Origin: Lachnospiraceae bacterium
Lineage (GTDB): Bacteria; Bacillota; Clostridia; Lachnospirales; Lachnospiraceae
Direction: 5' to 3'
Length of the DNA stretch: 58,457 nt
Assembly (NCBI GenBank): GCA_017558865.1
Contig: JAFYTM010000131.1
Coordinates: 1-58,457, forward strand
Under the pieces are notes generated by a model. The model ran no database searches. It saw only the letters and a list, made by a program, of their open reading frames with translations, and was not told the DNA's origin. Made by a program: the position numbers and the translations under genes. The first letter of the stretch is position 1. Each line of letters starts with the position of its first letter. Of the stretch, positions 34,880 through 43,520 are shown piece after piece.

Positions 34880-36679
34880 ATGGACGCTATTTTGACAGTG
34901 ATCAAGCTTCTCGGAGGTCTTGCCATGTTCTTATATGGTATGGAGATCATGGGGGATGGTCTGAAACAGGGCTCAGGTAATGCTTTGAAGAATCTGCTTG
35001 GTAAACTGACCCATAACGTGGTTCTTGGTGTGATTACCGGTACGCTGGTAACAGCAGTAATTCAGAGTTCTACTGCCACGATTGTTTTGACGGTTGGCTT
35101 GCTGGGAGCCGGTATTCTGAATCTTCATCAGGCGGTCAGTATTGTTATGGGTGCCAATATTGGTACAACCGTGACGGCTCAGTTGATCCGTTTGATGGAT
35201 ATTGAATCCTCTGGCGGCTCAATTTTGACATTTTTTAAACCGGATACACTTGCTCCGGTTGCATTGATCCTTGGTATTATTCTGGTCATGTTTGTAAAGA
35301 AAGAGACCAGTAAGAATGTAGGTCTGATTGCACTGGGATTTGGTGTGCTGTTTACCGGACTGATGTCTATGACGGATGCGGTGGAACCTCTGTCCGAATC
35401 GGCGGCTTTTGTGGACATGCTGTCCTATTTCAGTGATATGCCGATCCTTGGCATTTTTACCGGATTGGTTCTGACGGTAATTGTACAGAGTTCTTCGGCA
35501 ATGGTCGGTATTCTTCAGGCACTGTCATCCACTGGAGTGATGACGTTTGAACTGGTATATCCGATCATTATGGGTATCAACCTTGGTACCTGTGTGACGA
35601 CAGCAATGGTCTGCTCGATTGGTTCCTCCAAGGATGCGAAACGTGCCGGCATTGTTCATATTGTGTTTAATACCGTTGGTACGATTCTGTTTATGATTGT
35701 GATGTCCATCATACGTAGTATGGGCGGTCTGGCTGGATTGTGGGAGAGTTTTGTAGACAGCGGAACAATCGCAAACTTCCAGACGCTGTTTAATCTGCTT
35801 ACCGCAGTAGCACTTCTGCCGTTTACCAATCTTCTTGTTAAGATTGCATGTAAAGTCGTGAAGGATGATGAGGTAGAGGAGAAGATTTATCCGGAGCTTG
35901 CTGCTCTTGATAAAAAGCTGATGATCTCACCGGCAGTTGCGCTTGGTGAAGTGAGTAAAGTTGCAGCTAATATGGCTGCGGCAGCAAAGAATAATATCAC
36001 GATCAGTTTGAGTCAGTTCAAAGAGTATAATGAGAATCGTGCGGAAGAGATTGAAGAAGCAGAGAATCGACTGGATCGTTTTACAGACAGAGCAGATACG
36101 TATCTGATTGAATTATCCAGCTATATTGAGAATGAGAGTGACAACCGTCAGCGTAATATACTGATGCAGTGTATTCGTGATATTGAACGTATCGGTGATT
36201 ATGCAACAAATTTCAATGAAATGGCGAAAAAGATGTATGACATGGAGTGTTCGTTCTCTCAGAGTGCATGGCAGGAACTGGATATTATCAGTGATGCCAT
36301 ACAGGAAATTTTACGCCTGTCCGTAGAATCACTTGAGACAGACAATGATTATATTGCACGCAGGATCGAACCGTTGGAGGAAGTGATCGATGATATGGTG
36401 CTTCTTCTGAAGAACCGACATGCAGATCGTCTCTGTCAAGGAATCTGTGATATCAATGCAGGTTTGGTTTTTATGGATATTTTGACTTATCTGGAGCGTA
36501 CTGCAGATCAGTGTTCTAATATTGCTATGCTGATTCTGGGAAGCAAGAATGAAGAAATTATGAAGAATCATCATCGTTATATCCATGAGCTTCATGCGAC
36601 TGGCGATCAGTCCTATCTGGCAGAGCAGGAGAACCGCAGAGTGCAGTATCTGGTACCGCTTGAAAATATTACGTTTTAA
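34880..36679 (+). CDS. Na/Pi cotransporter family protein with PhoU-like domain (copy 1)
   Basis: A 599-residue NptA/PF02690-type protein. Two inverted repeats of membrane helices each carry the phosphate/sodium QSS motif (VIQSSTATIVLTVG near residue 61 and VIVQSSSAMVGILQA near residue 210). The hydrophilic C-terminal half (about 350-599) is a PhoU-like helical domain. A second copy lies at 52645. The upstream Pho-type repeat and the downstream nucleotidase suggest induction by phosphate limitation. GGGAGA precedes the ATG. No terminator separates it from the nucleotidase, 24 bases on. Confidence 0.92.
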   Translation: MDAILTVIKLLGGLAMFLYGMEIMGDGLKQGSGNALKNLLGKLTHNVVLGVITGTLVTAVIQSSTATIVLTVGLLGAGILNLHQAVSIVMGANIGTTVTAQLIRLMDIESSGGSILTFFKPDTLAPVALILGIILVMFVKKETSKNVGLIALGFGVLFTGLMSMTDAVEPLSESAAFVDMLSYFSDMPILGIFTGLVLTVIVQSSSAMVGILQALSSTGVMTFELVYPIIMGINLGTCVTTAMVCSIGSSKDAKRAGIVHIVFNTVGTILFMIVMSIIRSMGGLAGLWESFVDSGTIANFQTLFNLLTAVALLPFTNLLVKIACKVVKDDEVEEKIYPELAALDKKLMISPAVALGEVSKVAANMAAAAKNNITISLSQFKEYNENRAEEIEEAENRLDRFTDRADTYLIELSSYIENESDNRQRNILMQCIRDIERIGDYATNFNEMAKKMYDMECSFSQSAWQELDIISDAIQEILRLSVESLETDNDYIARRIEPLEEVIDDMVLLLKNRHADRLCQGICDINAGLVFMDILTYLERTADQCSNIAMLILGSKNEEIMKNHHRYIHELHATGDQSYLAEQENRRVQYLVPLENITF

Positions 36680-36703
36680 AGTTTACAGGATGGAAAAAGC
36701 AGA

Positions 36704-36793
36704 ATGAAAAAGAGATTTCAATGGCCAGGTTTATTCCTGGCCTTACTGCTTGCAGTGAGTTTGTTTGCCGTTACTGCAGCAGCAAAAGAATAA
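36704..36793 (+). pseudogene. detached signal-peptide segment of the 5'-nucleotidase
   Basis: The ATG at 36704 opens a 29-codon frame with a textbook signal peptide: MKKRFQ, a Leu/Ala-rich core, and an AAAKE cleavage region. It ends at TAA 36791-36793. The downstream nucleotidase frame is in the same register and follows without any other stop (codons 36794-36811, then MFLHDTHSHLN). A single base change turning a sense codon into TAA would therefore explain the split. Sequencing error, recent nonsense mutation or real reinitiation are all possible. Confidence 0.7.
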
Positions 36794-36808
36794 AAAAAGA
36801 TAATAGAT

Positions 36809-38644
36809 GTGATGTTTTTGCATGACACACATTCCCATCTGAATGAATTTGCAACGGTAGAAGATGGGGAATCTCGTGTGATGGGCGGATTTGCAAAGAT
36901 TTGTACTCTGATCAATGAACAAAAGGAAAAGAATCCGGAGACGCTGCTTTTGGATGCCGGAGATTTTTCTATGGGTACTCTGGTGCAGGTGGTATTTGAA
37001 GAAGAAGCTTCGGAGATCCGTATGCTCGGAGATCTGGGAATGGATGTTACAACTCTGGGTAATCATGAGTATGACTATAAAGTACAGGGATTGGCGAATA
37101 TGCTGAACAGTGCGGTGGCCAGCAAAGATCCTTTACCGGATCTGGTTGTCTGTAATGTGGACTGGGAGGCAATGAGGGCAGAAGGTCTTACGGAAGAACA
37201 GTCTCTGTTACTGGAAGCATTTGAAAACTATGGTGTGCAAAAGTATACGGTCGTTGAGAAAAATGGTGTAAAAGCAGCAGTTATCGGTGTTTTCGGAATT
37301 GACAGTCTTGCCTGTGTACCGAATTGTCCGATTATCTTTTCTGATCCGGTTGAGTCGGTAAAAGAAACGGTTGATGAGATCCAATCTAATGAAGATGTAG
37401 ATATGATCGTATGTGTGTCTCACAGTGGAACATGGGAAAAGGAAGAAAAGTCCGAGGATGAGATTCTGGCAAAAAGCGTGCCGGAGTTGGATTTGATCAT
37501 CAGCGGACATACTCATACAAAACTGGAAAAACCGATCATGCATGGAGATACCGTGATCGTTTCTGCTGGTGAATATGGAAAATATCTTGGCAGTCTGTCT
37601 ATGGCACAGACAGAAAATGGAAGATGGTCATTGGAACGCTACGAACTGATCACTGTAGATGAGAGTATTGAACCAGATGCGAGGACGCAGGAAAAGGTAG
37701 ATACACTCATGGCAATGGTAGATGAAAAATATCTGGATCAGTTTGGTTATACAAAAGATCAGGTGCTTTGTACCAATGAGATAGCATTTTCGGACAGCTC
37801 GGATACATCGACTTTGCATACAGAGCTTAATCTGGGCAGTATTATGGCAGATGCCTATACCTATGCTGTTGATTGTATAATGGGAGAAGGTAGCGTTGAT
37901 GTGGCGGTTGTTCCTTCAGGAACGATCCGTGATACTTATGCGAAAGGAAATATTACGACAGAAAATGTCTTTCATTCGTTTTCGTTGGGAATTGGTGCAG
38001 ACGGTATTCCTGGTTATCCTTTGATCGGTGTGTATTTGACCGGTGAGGAATTGAAGATTGTAGCAGAATTGGATGCAAGTATTTCCGGTCTGATGACTAC
38101 TGCACGTCTGTATACAGATGGTCTTTACTGGCATTATAATCCGAATCGCATGATCTTGAATAAGACGACGGATGTATATCTTTGTGATGGAAACGAACAA
38201 CGGACAGAGCTTGAAAAAGACAAGCTTTATTATGTGGTCACAGATTATTACAGTTCACAGATGCTGGGCGGAGTGACGGATATGTCGTTTGGACTGCTTT
38301 CAATTGTTCCTAAATTTGAAGATGGTACGCCAATTGAAAATTATGAGGATGCTGTCATTTACAGAGATGGACAGGAGTTAAAAGCATGGGCGGCGATTGC
38401 ATCTTATATGGAGTCTTTTGAAGATACCGATGGAGATGGAATTGGAAATGTACCGGAGAAATATGGTACATTGGAAGGACGTAAGGTTGTAGAGGACAGT
38501 AAGAATATTCTGGATCTGCTGAAAAATCCGAACAAATTCTTTTTTATGATACTGGCAGTTGTGCTGGTGGTACTGGCACTTGTTGTTGGAGTAGCAGTAT
38601 TGATTTGTAAGATTGTTCGTAAGATCAGAAGAGTAAGAAAATAA
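36809..38644 (+). CDS. 5'-nucleotidase / UshA-like phosphoesterase, lacking its signal peptide in this reading
   Basis: A metallophosphoesterase domain with FLHDTHSHLNEF, DAGDFSMG, LGNHEYDY and ISGHTHTKLE supplies the dinuclear metal site. A 5'-nucleotidase C-terminal domain follows (about 325-550). A C-terminal membrane helix (about 577-600) is followed by a basic KIVRKIRRVRK tail. The enzyme should act outside the cell, releasing phosphate from nucleotides, but its signal peptide lies before an in-frame TAA (36791). The possible restarts, GTG 36809 or ATG 36812, have no proper SD. A DTDGDGIG calcium-binding-like motif precedes the membrane helix. The gene follows the Na/Pi cotransporter, probably in the same transcript. 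Confidence 0.82.
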   Translation: MMFLHDTHSHLNEFATVEDGESRVMGGFAKICTLINEQKEKNPETLLLDAGDFSMGTLVQVVFEEEASEIRMLGDLGMDVTTLGNHEYDYKVQGLANMLNSAVASKDPLPDLVVCNVDWEAMRAEGLTEEQSLLLEAFENYGVQKYTVVEKNGVKAAVIGVFGIDSLACVPNCPIIFSDPVESVKETVDEIQSNEDVDMIVCVSHSGTWEKEEKSEDEILAKSVPELDLIISGHTHTKLEKPIMHGDTVIVSAGEYGKYLGSLSMAQTENGRWSLERYELITVDESIEPDARTQEKVDTLMAMVDEKYLDQFGYTKDQVLCTNEIAFSDSSDTSTLHTELNLGSIMADAYTYAVDCIMGEGSVDVAVVPSGTIRDTYAKGNITTENVFHSFSLGIGADGIPGYPLIGVYLTGEELKIVAELDASISGLMTTARLYTDGLYWHYNPNRMILNKTTDVYLCDGNEQRTELEKDKLYYVVTDYYSSQMLGGVTDMSFGLLSIVPKFEDGTPIENYEDAVIYRDGQELKAWAAIASYMESFEDTDGDGIGNVPEKYGTLEGRKVVEDSKNILDLLKNPNKFFFMILAVVLVVLALVVGVAVLICKIVRKIRRVRK

Positions 38645-38664
38645 AAGAATAGGAAATTCATAGG

Positions 38665-38696
38665 ACAGACTGGGGTATATGCTCTGGTCTGTTTTC
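38665..38696 (+). terminator. terminator after the 5'-nucleotidase
   Basis: ACAGAC pairs with GTCTGT, extended inward by G-U-rich pairs around a TATATG loop, and TTTT follows. Confidence 0.65.
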
Positions 38697-38718
38697 CTGT
38701 TATGAATTTCTGAAAAAG

Positions 38719-38745
38719 TGCAACATTTTACAGTCGGAAGGACTC
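38719..38745 (+). promoter_or_regulatory. possible ECF-type promoter of the sigma factor gene
   Basis: TGCAAC (38719-38724) resembles the AAC-containing -35 of ECF sigma factors, and GACTC (38741-38745) could be part of the -10. The spacing is slightly long. Autoregulation is typical for such genes, but this is a weak call. Confidence 0.3.
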
Positions 38746-38786
38746 TTTATATACAGAAATGCATTTCAAGCGAGGTGAGTATGGGA

Positions 38787-39260
38787 ATGGAACGGTTTAT
38801 GGAATTGTATGAGACAGTTTATAAAGATATGTATCGTCTTGCATATTATTATCTTGGCAATCCGCAGGATGCAGAGGATGCAGTCAGCGAAGCGGTGCTG
38901 AAAGCTTATGAGAATTTTGCATCTTTGCGGCAGGAGGAGGCTTTCCGGGCATGGATTTTTAAGATTCTTGTAAATCAGTGTAAGGGATATTTGCGGAAAA
39001 AGAATGGCAAAGAGTCTTATGAACTGAAGGCGGAACCTTCCTATCACCCTTCTCTGGAAGATTATACTTTGACGAGGGATTTACTTTCTGGATTGTCTGA
39101 GGAAGAAAGACGAATTGTAGCATTGACGGTGTTTGGGGGTTATAAGGGCGAGGAGATTGCAAAAATATTGAATCGGAGACACAGTACCATTCGTTCTAAA
39201 TACCGACGGGCTTTGAAAAAGCTGGAACAGCAGATTCTGGCGGAGGAGGTGCATTCATGA
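38787..39260 (+). CDS. ECF-type RNA polymerase sigma factor
   Basis: A 157-residue sigma-70-family protein with only regions 2 and 4. Region 2 (about 5-70) contains MYRLAYYYLGNPQDAEDAVSE, and region 4 (about 100-155) contains LSEEERRIVALTVFGGYKGEEIAKIL and a helix-turn-helix. ATG 38787 is chosen because AGGTGA ends 8 bases upstream. The last 4 bases overlap the membrane beta-propeller gene (ATGA), which occupies the position usual for a cognate anti-sigma factor. Confidence 0.88.
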   Translation: MERFMELYETVYKDMYRLAYYYLGNPQDAEDAVSEAVLKAYENFASLRQEEAFRAWIFKILVNQCKGYLRKKNGKESYELKAEPSYHPSLEDYTLTRDLLSGLSEEERRIVALTVFGGYKGEEIAKILNRRHSTIRSKYRRALKKLEQQILAEEVHS

Positions 39261-41290
39261 AAAAGGAAGATATTTTAAAACAGGTGAAAAAGGAGTCCAG
39301 AGAGATCATCATACCAGAGAGTCTGTATCCGGAGCAGATGCGTCAGAAGCTGGAACAGCAGAACGTAATAAAAGTGGATGCAGCAGAAACTAAAATCATG
39401 CCGTCAAAGAAAGCTGCCTGGAAGGGATTGGCTGCGGCTGCCTGCTTCTGTCTGGTCTTTGGCGGCTCTGTTCTGGCCTGGCAGCATTTCGATGTGCGGG
39501 AACCGATTTCACAGGAGCAGGAACCGGCATCCGAATGGGTGGAACCATCCGCTGCTGTAGAGGAGGAGAAGTCTTTTTCTTATCCAGAGATCAGCTATGA
39601 GGATATTTATGCGTCCATGTCCGCTGTATGGGAAGAGCAGAATACTGTGTTCCGGGGAATGGTAGAAGAACCTGCCGCAGGAGTACCTCTGGCAGACGGT
39701 GCCGTGACAGAGTATGCTGCGTCTGAGTATGCAGAAGAAGAAATGAGCGAGAAGCAAATGGCGGCATCAGACTCCTTTGGAACGACGAATGTACAGACGG
39801 CAGGGGTGGATGAGGGTGACATTGTGAAAAATGATGGACGATATTTGTACCATCTTGTCCAGACTGAATCAGACCAGGGGTACGGACAGGGAATCCAGAT
39901 CGTGGATACACAGGATGGACTGAAAAAGCTTACTTGTGTCGATGGATTTGAGAATATTGCAGAATTCTATGTCTGGGAGGATGTGCTGGTTGTTATTGAG
40001 AATCGATATCAACATCATGAGATATCTTTTTATAATATTATTGACCGAAAACAACCTAAAAAGAATCGGACATTTGTTCTGCAGGGGCAGTATACGTCAT
40101 CCCGTGTGGCGGATGGATATTTTTACGGATTCAGTCGTTATTATGCGAATCCAGGAGAAGGGGAGCAGGATTATGATGCTTATATTCCGATATTGGATGG
40201 GGCAAGGCTGCCGGCTAGGCAGATCCTGCTGCCGGAGGAAAACAGAGGGACTTCTTACTTGGTACTGGTATCTGTAGATCTGCGAGATCCTTCAGACTTT
40301 GTACAGACAACGGCTGTAGTATCAGATGCAGAGCAGTATTATGTCAGTGCAGAAAATATTTATGTGACAAGCAGGGGCGAGATAAAAGAAACGGAAGGAT
40401 GGAATTGCGACAAGACAGCTCTTCTTAAATTCTCTTATGGAGACGGTAAATTTGCATATCAGGCGAAAGGAGAGGTGAAAGGACGTTTGGATGACAGTTT
40501 TTCTCTGGATGAATATGATGGGTACCTGCGTATGGTGTTAACGGTACAGGAGTTTAAAAGGGAGATACTGATCGATGACCGTACAAAAGAGGTGATTGGT
40601 TACGATATTGTGGATAAAAAACAGACGAATGCACTCTATGTACTGGATGAAGATCTGAAAGTAGTGGGGAGTATCGAAGGCCTTGCAGAGGATGAACAGA
40701 TCTATTCTGCCAGATTTATGGGTGACACTGGATATTTTGTAACATTTCGTCAGACAGACCCATTATTTGCAGTAGATTTATCAGACCCAACAGAACCAAA
40801 GATATTGAGTGAACTGAAGATCAGTGGTTTTTCCGAGTATCTGCATGTATATGGAGAAGATCGGCTGCTTGGTATTGGTATGGAGGCGGATGAGGAGACA
40901 GGAAGACAGAAGGGGATGAAGCTGTCCATGTTTGATATCTCTGATCCTGCAGATGTGAAGGAGATTGCGAAAAAAAATCTGGGTGATTATTATCACAGTG
41001 AAGCACTGTATAATCATAAGGCGGTCATGATCAGTACGGAAGCAAACCTGTTCGGATTTGAAGCAGAGGGAAGTCAGAAAGGAAAATACTGGAGAAAGTA
41101 TCTGGTGTTTTCTTATGAAAATGACCAGTTTGTACAGGAAGTGACATTGGAGACAAAGGCAGCAGACAGTGGATATTATTCTGTCAGGGGAACCTTTATT
41201 GGGGATATCATTTATCTTTTGAGTGCGGATGGAAGTGTACAAAGCTTTGACAGAGAGACCGGAAAACAGTTAGAGAGCCTGAAACCGTAA
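39257..41290 (+). CDS. membrane-anchored beta-propeller protein, putative regulator of the ECF sigma factor
   Basis: A 677-residue protein. Its first ~55 residues are cytoplasmic and charged, with a YPEQMRQKLEQQ helix like anti-sigma N-termini. One membrane helix follows (about 56-76, AAAACFCLVFGGSVLAW), then a large extracellular part. From about residue 165 the pattern NVQTAGVDEGDIVKNDGRYLY and the repeated blades (LVSVDLRDPSDF, FAVDLSDPTEPKIL, LSMFDISDPADVKEI) match the PF09826 beta-propeller family. Overlap with the sigma gene suggests that it holds and releases the sigma factor on an outside signal; that is inference. Its stop codon lies in the loop of the following terminator. Confidence 0.82.
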   Translation: MKKEDILKQVKKESREIIIPESLYPEQMRQKLEQQNVIKVDAAETKIMPSKKAAWKGLAAAACFCLVFGGSVLAWQHFDVREPISQEQEPASEWVEPSAAVEEEKSFSYPEISYEDIYASMSAVWEEQNTVFRGMVEEPAAGVPLADGAVTEYAASEYAEEEMSEKQMAASDSFGTTNVQTAGVDEGDIVKNDGRYLYHLVQTESDQGYGQGIQIVDTQDGLKKLTCVDGFENIAEFYVWEDVLVVIENRYQHHEISFYNIIDRKQPKKNRTFVLQGQYTSSRVADGYFYGFSRYYANPGEGEQDYDAYIPILDGARLPARQILLPEENRGTSYLVLVSVDLRDPSDFVQTTAVVSDAEQYYVSAENIYVTSRGEIKETEGWNCDKTALLKFSYGDGKFAYQAKGEVKGRLDDSFSLDEYDGYLRMVLTVQEFKREILIDDRTKEVIGYDIVDKKQTNALYVLDEDLKVVGSIEGLAEDEQIYSARFMGDTGYFVTFRQTDPLFAVDLSDPTEPKILSELKISGFSEYLHVYGEDRLLGIGMEADEETGRQKGMKLSMFDISDPADVKEIAKKNLGDYYHSEALYNHKAVMISTEANLFGFEAEGSQKGKYWRKYLVFSYENDQFVQEVTLETKAADSGYYSVRGTFIGDIIYLLSADGSVQSFDRETGKQLESLKP

Positions 41291-41306
41291 GGTTTCAGGC
41301 CCTTTT
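41277..41306. terminator. bidirectional terminator between beta-propeller gene and fbp
   Basis: GCCTGAAACC (41277-41286) pairs perfectly with GGTTTCAGGC (41291-41300) across a GTAA tetraloop, and CCTTTTCT follows. The plus-strand stop codon TAA uses the loop, and the minus-strand fbp ends immediately after the stem. Confidence 0.85.
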
Positions 41307-43298
41307 CTATTCCTTGTGATCTTCTTTTACCGCACCGGATCGGTAAGCTGCCAGGAGTTTCATCAGGTCATCAACCTGAGCTTTCAATTCCTGTCCCTGG
41401 TCTGTTTTGGCAACATTGACACGGGATTCCATGTGTTCAAAAACGACAGAGTCATTGGCAATGTCATGATTGTTATGGATCGCATCCTGGCGGCCTTCAA
41501 ATGGCTGATGGGATACGATACGGATATTTCTGGAATTGTAGATCAGTGTATAACCGGCAATTCCGCTGGTCGGCTGGTAAGCTTTGCAGAATCCGCCATC
41601 TATAACAATCAGTTTGCCTCCGCCCTTGATCGGACTTTCACCTTTTTTTGCTTTTACTGGAACATGACCATTGATGATATGGCAGTGTGTTCCGTGCAGA
41701 CCAAATTCGTCCAGGATCATATCACAAATCTTCGGGTCATTGTAAAGTGTATAATAAGCATTTTTTGGCTCTGTCCAGGAAGATTCATCTTTGATAAAAC
41801 GACGCTCAAAAGTTGTCATGCGGTCTCGGCCGAAGATCGGGCTATTGCGTCCTGCCCACAGCCACCACATAAAGTCCAGACCAAACTGGCGCTCTTCAGA
41901 ACCTGGCTTGTCATAGTATGCTTTACGGCAGGATACTTCGGCATAATCCAGAAATTCTTTGCCGGTGCGTTTCTGCCCGCCGATGGTGAAGGAAAGCAAA
42001 GAACCATCCTCTGCCATAGGAATACATCCGTGGAACAGAAGGTTGCCGTTGTAGATCTTATATAATCCGCCTTTGGAATACAGAAAACGAATATGTTTCT
42101 GTAATTTTTCACTTCTGCGGAAAGAGGTGGTCAATTGAGTGATCACTTTGCTTTCTTCAGGCGTGAGTTCGTATGGATTAGCTGGATCGATCGTAGGGAA
42201 ATCACAGTCTTCCAATGGGTAAGTCGTATTTCCGATGGTAATCGTCTTGTTTTCGTAATTGATTTTATCCAGAAGCAGTCGATCTGGCATGCCGAATTCC
42301 GGTCGGCGGATCAGTTTTTGCCCTTCCAGTTTGAAGAGGATGATGGTGATCGCTTTGTACATTCGGGCAGAAAGCAGTTTGTCTTTTTCTGTGTACTGAC
42401 CGCCATCTGCATTGGTCAGCTTGACATTGAAACAATGGGTATCACAGTCTTTGTATACTTCATTGGCGAAGATGGACAGAGGACGCAGAGAGATACCATA
42501 GCCTGTCTCGATAACTTCCAGATTGTTGTAATGGATGGAGTTGGACAGCACTGTCGCTACCAGAGTCCGGGAGCCGGATGCAGCACCCATCCACAGAATA
42601 TCATGGTTACCCCATTGAACATCTACACTGTGGTAATCCAAAATGGAGTCCATAACAATGTCTGCACGTGGTCCGCGGTCAAAAATATCACCTACAATAT
42701 GCAGATGATCGACTGCCAGCTGTTTGATGACTTCGGAGATGGCTTCAATGACATTGGCTGCCTGGCCGATGTTGATGATGGTATCGATGATATTTTCAAA
42801 ATAGTCACGTTTATGTGCTTCCTCATAACGAATATGTATCAACTCGTCGATGATCAGCTCATAGTCCTTTGGAAGGCATCTTCTTACCTTGGAACGGGTG
42901 TATTTTGCGGATACAAGACGACAGAGATCAATCAGACGATGGAGTGTGATGCGGTACCATTCGTCAAGATCTTCAGTCTCATCTTCTACAAGAGCCAGTT
43001 TTTCTTCTGGATAATAGATCAATGTTGCCAGTTCGTTCCGGTCACGGCGGGACAGACTGGTGCCGTACAGTTCATCCAGCTTTTCTTTTACTTCTCCTGA
43101 ACAGGAATTCAGAATGTGCTGGAAAGCTTCATATTCTCCATGAATATCGGAGATAAAATGTTCTGTGCCTTTCGGCAGGTTCAGGATTGCCTGCAGATTG
43201 ATAATCTCAGTGCTGGCTGCCTGGATGGTTGGATATTGTCTGGCAAGCAGCTGAAGATACTGGAGCTCTGCAGAAGTGTATTTTTTTCCTGGTTTCAT
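41307..43298 (-). CDS. fbp: fructose-1,6-bisphosphatase class III
   Basis: This gluconeogenic enzyme hydrolyses fructose-1,6-bisphosphate to fructose-6-phosphate. At 663 residues it has the size of the Firmicutes class III type, which uses a metallophosphatase fold. The metal-site motifs are FISDIHGEYEAF, VGDIFDRGPRADIVMD and WGNHDILWMGAASGS. Later histidines lie in HIINGHVPVKAKKGESP and GGKLIVIDGGFCKAYQ. AAAGGGGA precedes the ATG on the minus strand. It is monocistronic, with promoter at 43349-43377. Confidence 0.95.
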   Translation of the reverse strand: MKPGKKYTSAELQYLQLLARQYPTIQAASTEIINLQAILNLPKGTEHFISDIHGEYEAFQHILNSCSGEVKEKLDELYGTSLSRRDRNELATLIYYPEEKLALVEDETEDLDEWYRITLHRLIDLCRLVSAKYTRSKVRRCLPKDYELIIDELIHIRYEEAHKRDYFENIIDTIINIGQAANVIEAISEVIKQLAVDHLHIVGDIFDRGPRADIVMDSILDYHSVDVQWGNHDILWMGAASGSRTLVATVLSNSIHYNNLEVIETGYGISLRPLSIFANEVYKDCDTHCFNVKLTNADGGQYTEKDKLLSARMYKAITIILFKLEGQKLIRRPEFGMPDRLLLDKINYENKTITIGNTTYPLEDCDFPTIDPANPYELTPEESKVITQLTTSFRRSEKLQKHIRFLYSKGGLYKIYNGNLLFHGCIPMAEDGSLLSFTIGGQKRTGKEFLDYAEVSCRKAYYDKPGSEERQFGLDFMWWLWAGRNSPIFGRDRMTTFERRFIKDESSWTEPKNAYYTLYNDPKICDMILDEFGLHGTHCHIINGHVPVKAKKGESPIKGGGKLIVIDGGFCKAYQPTSGIAGYTLIYNSRNIRIVSHQPFEGRQDAIHNNHDIANDSVVFEHMESRVNVAKTDQGQELKAQVDDLMKLLAAYRSGAVKEDHKE

Positions 43299-43348
43299 AC
43301 TGATTATTCCCCTTTAGATTGTTCAATTAAAAACTTTTCCATTACATA

Positions 43349-43377
43349 ATTATCGTATAAGTTAAGGATAAATGCAA
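43349..43377 (-). promoter_or_regulatory. promoter of fbp
   Basis: On the minus strand TTGCAT (43377-43372) and GATAAT (43354-43349) are separated by 17 bases. Confidence 0.6.
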
Positions 43378-43442
43378 GTGGGAATAGGCTCTGTGAAGAT
43401 AATGATTTTACAGTGCATGTCCAACTGGCGGGAGGGAATTCT

Positions 43443-43471
43443 TTGACAGAGATTCATGTGTATGATAGTAT
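43443..43471 (+). promoter_or_regulatory. promoter of the Septu-like operon
   Basis: A perfect TTGACA is followed 17 bases later by TAGTAT, with an upstream TGA giving an extended -10. It lies inside the open upstream extension of the ATPase frame, supporting the start at 43521. Confidence 0.65.
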
Positions 43472-43520
43472 TACCTTATCAGACTTTTTGAGAGATTGCA
43501 GGACAGTAAAGGGGCATCGT

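Noticed and set aside
42135..43100. long plus-strand frame opposite fbp
   Set aside because: It is the antisense shadow of a clearly coding gene with intact motifs, and it has no SD or recognisable protein pattern.
43413..43520. N-terminal extension of the PtuA-like ATPase
   Set aside because: A TTGACA-17-TAGTAT promoter lies inside it, and AAGGGG plus ATG at 43521 begins the conserved ATPase fold.
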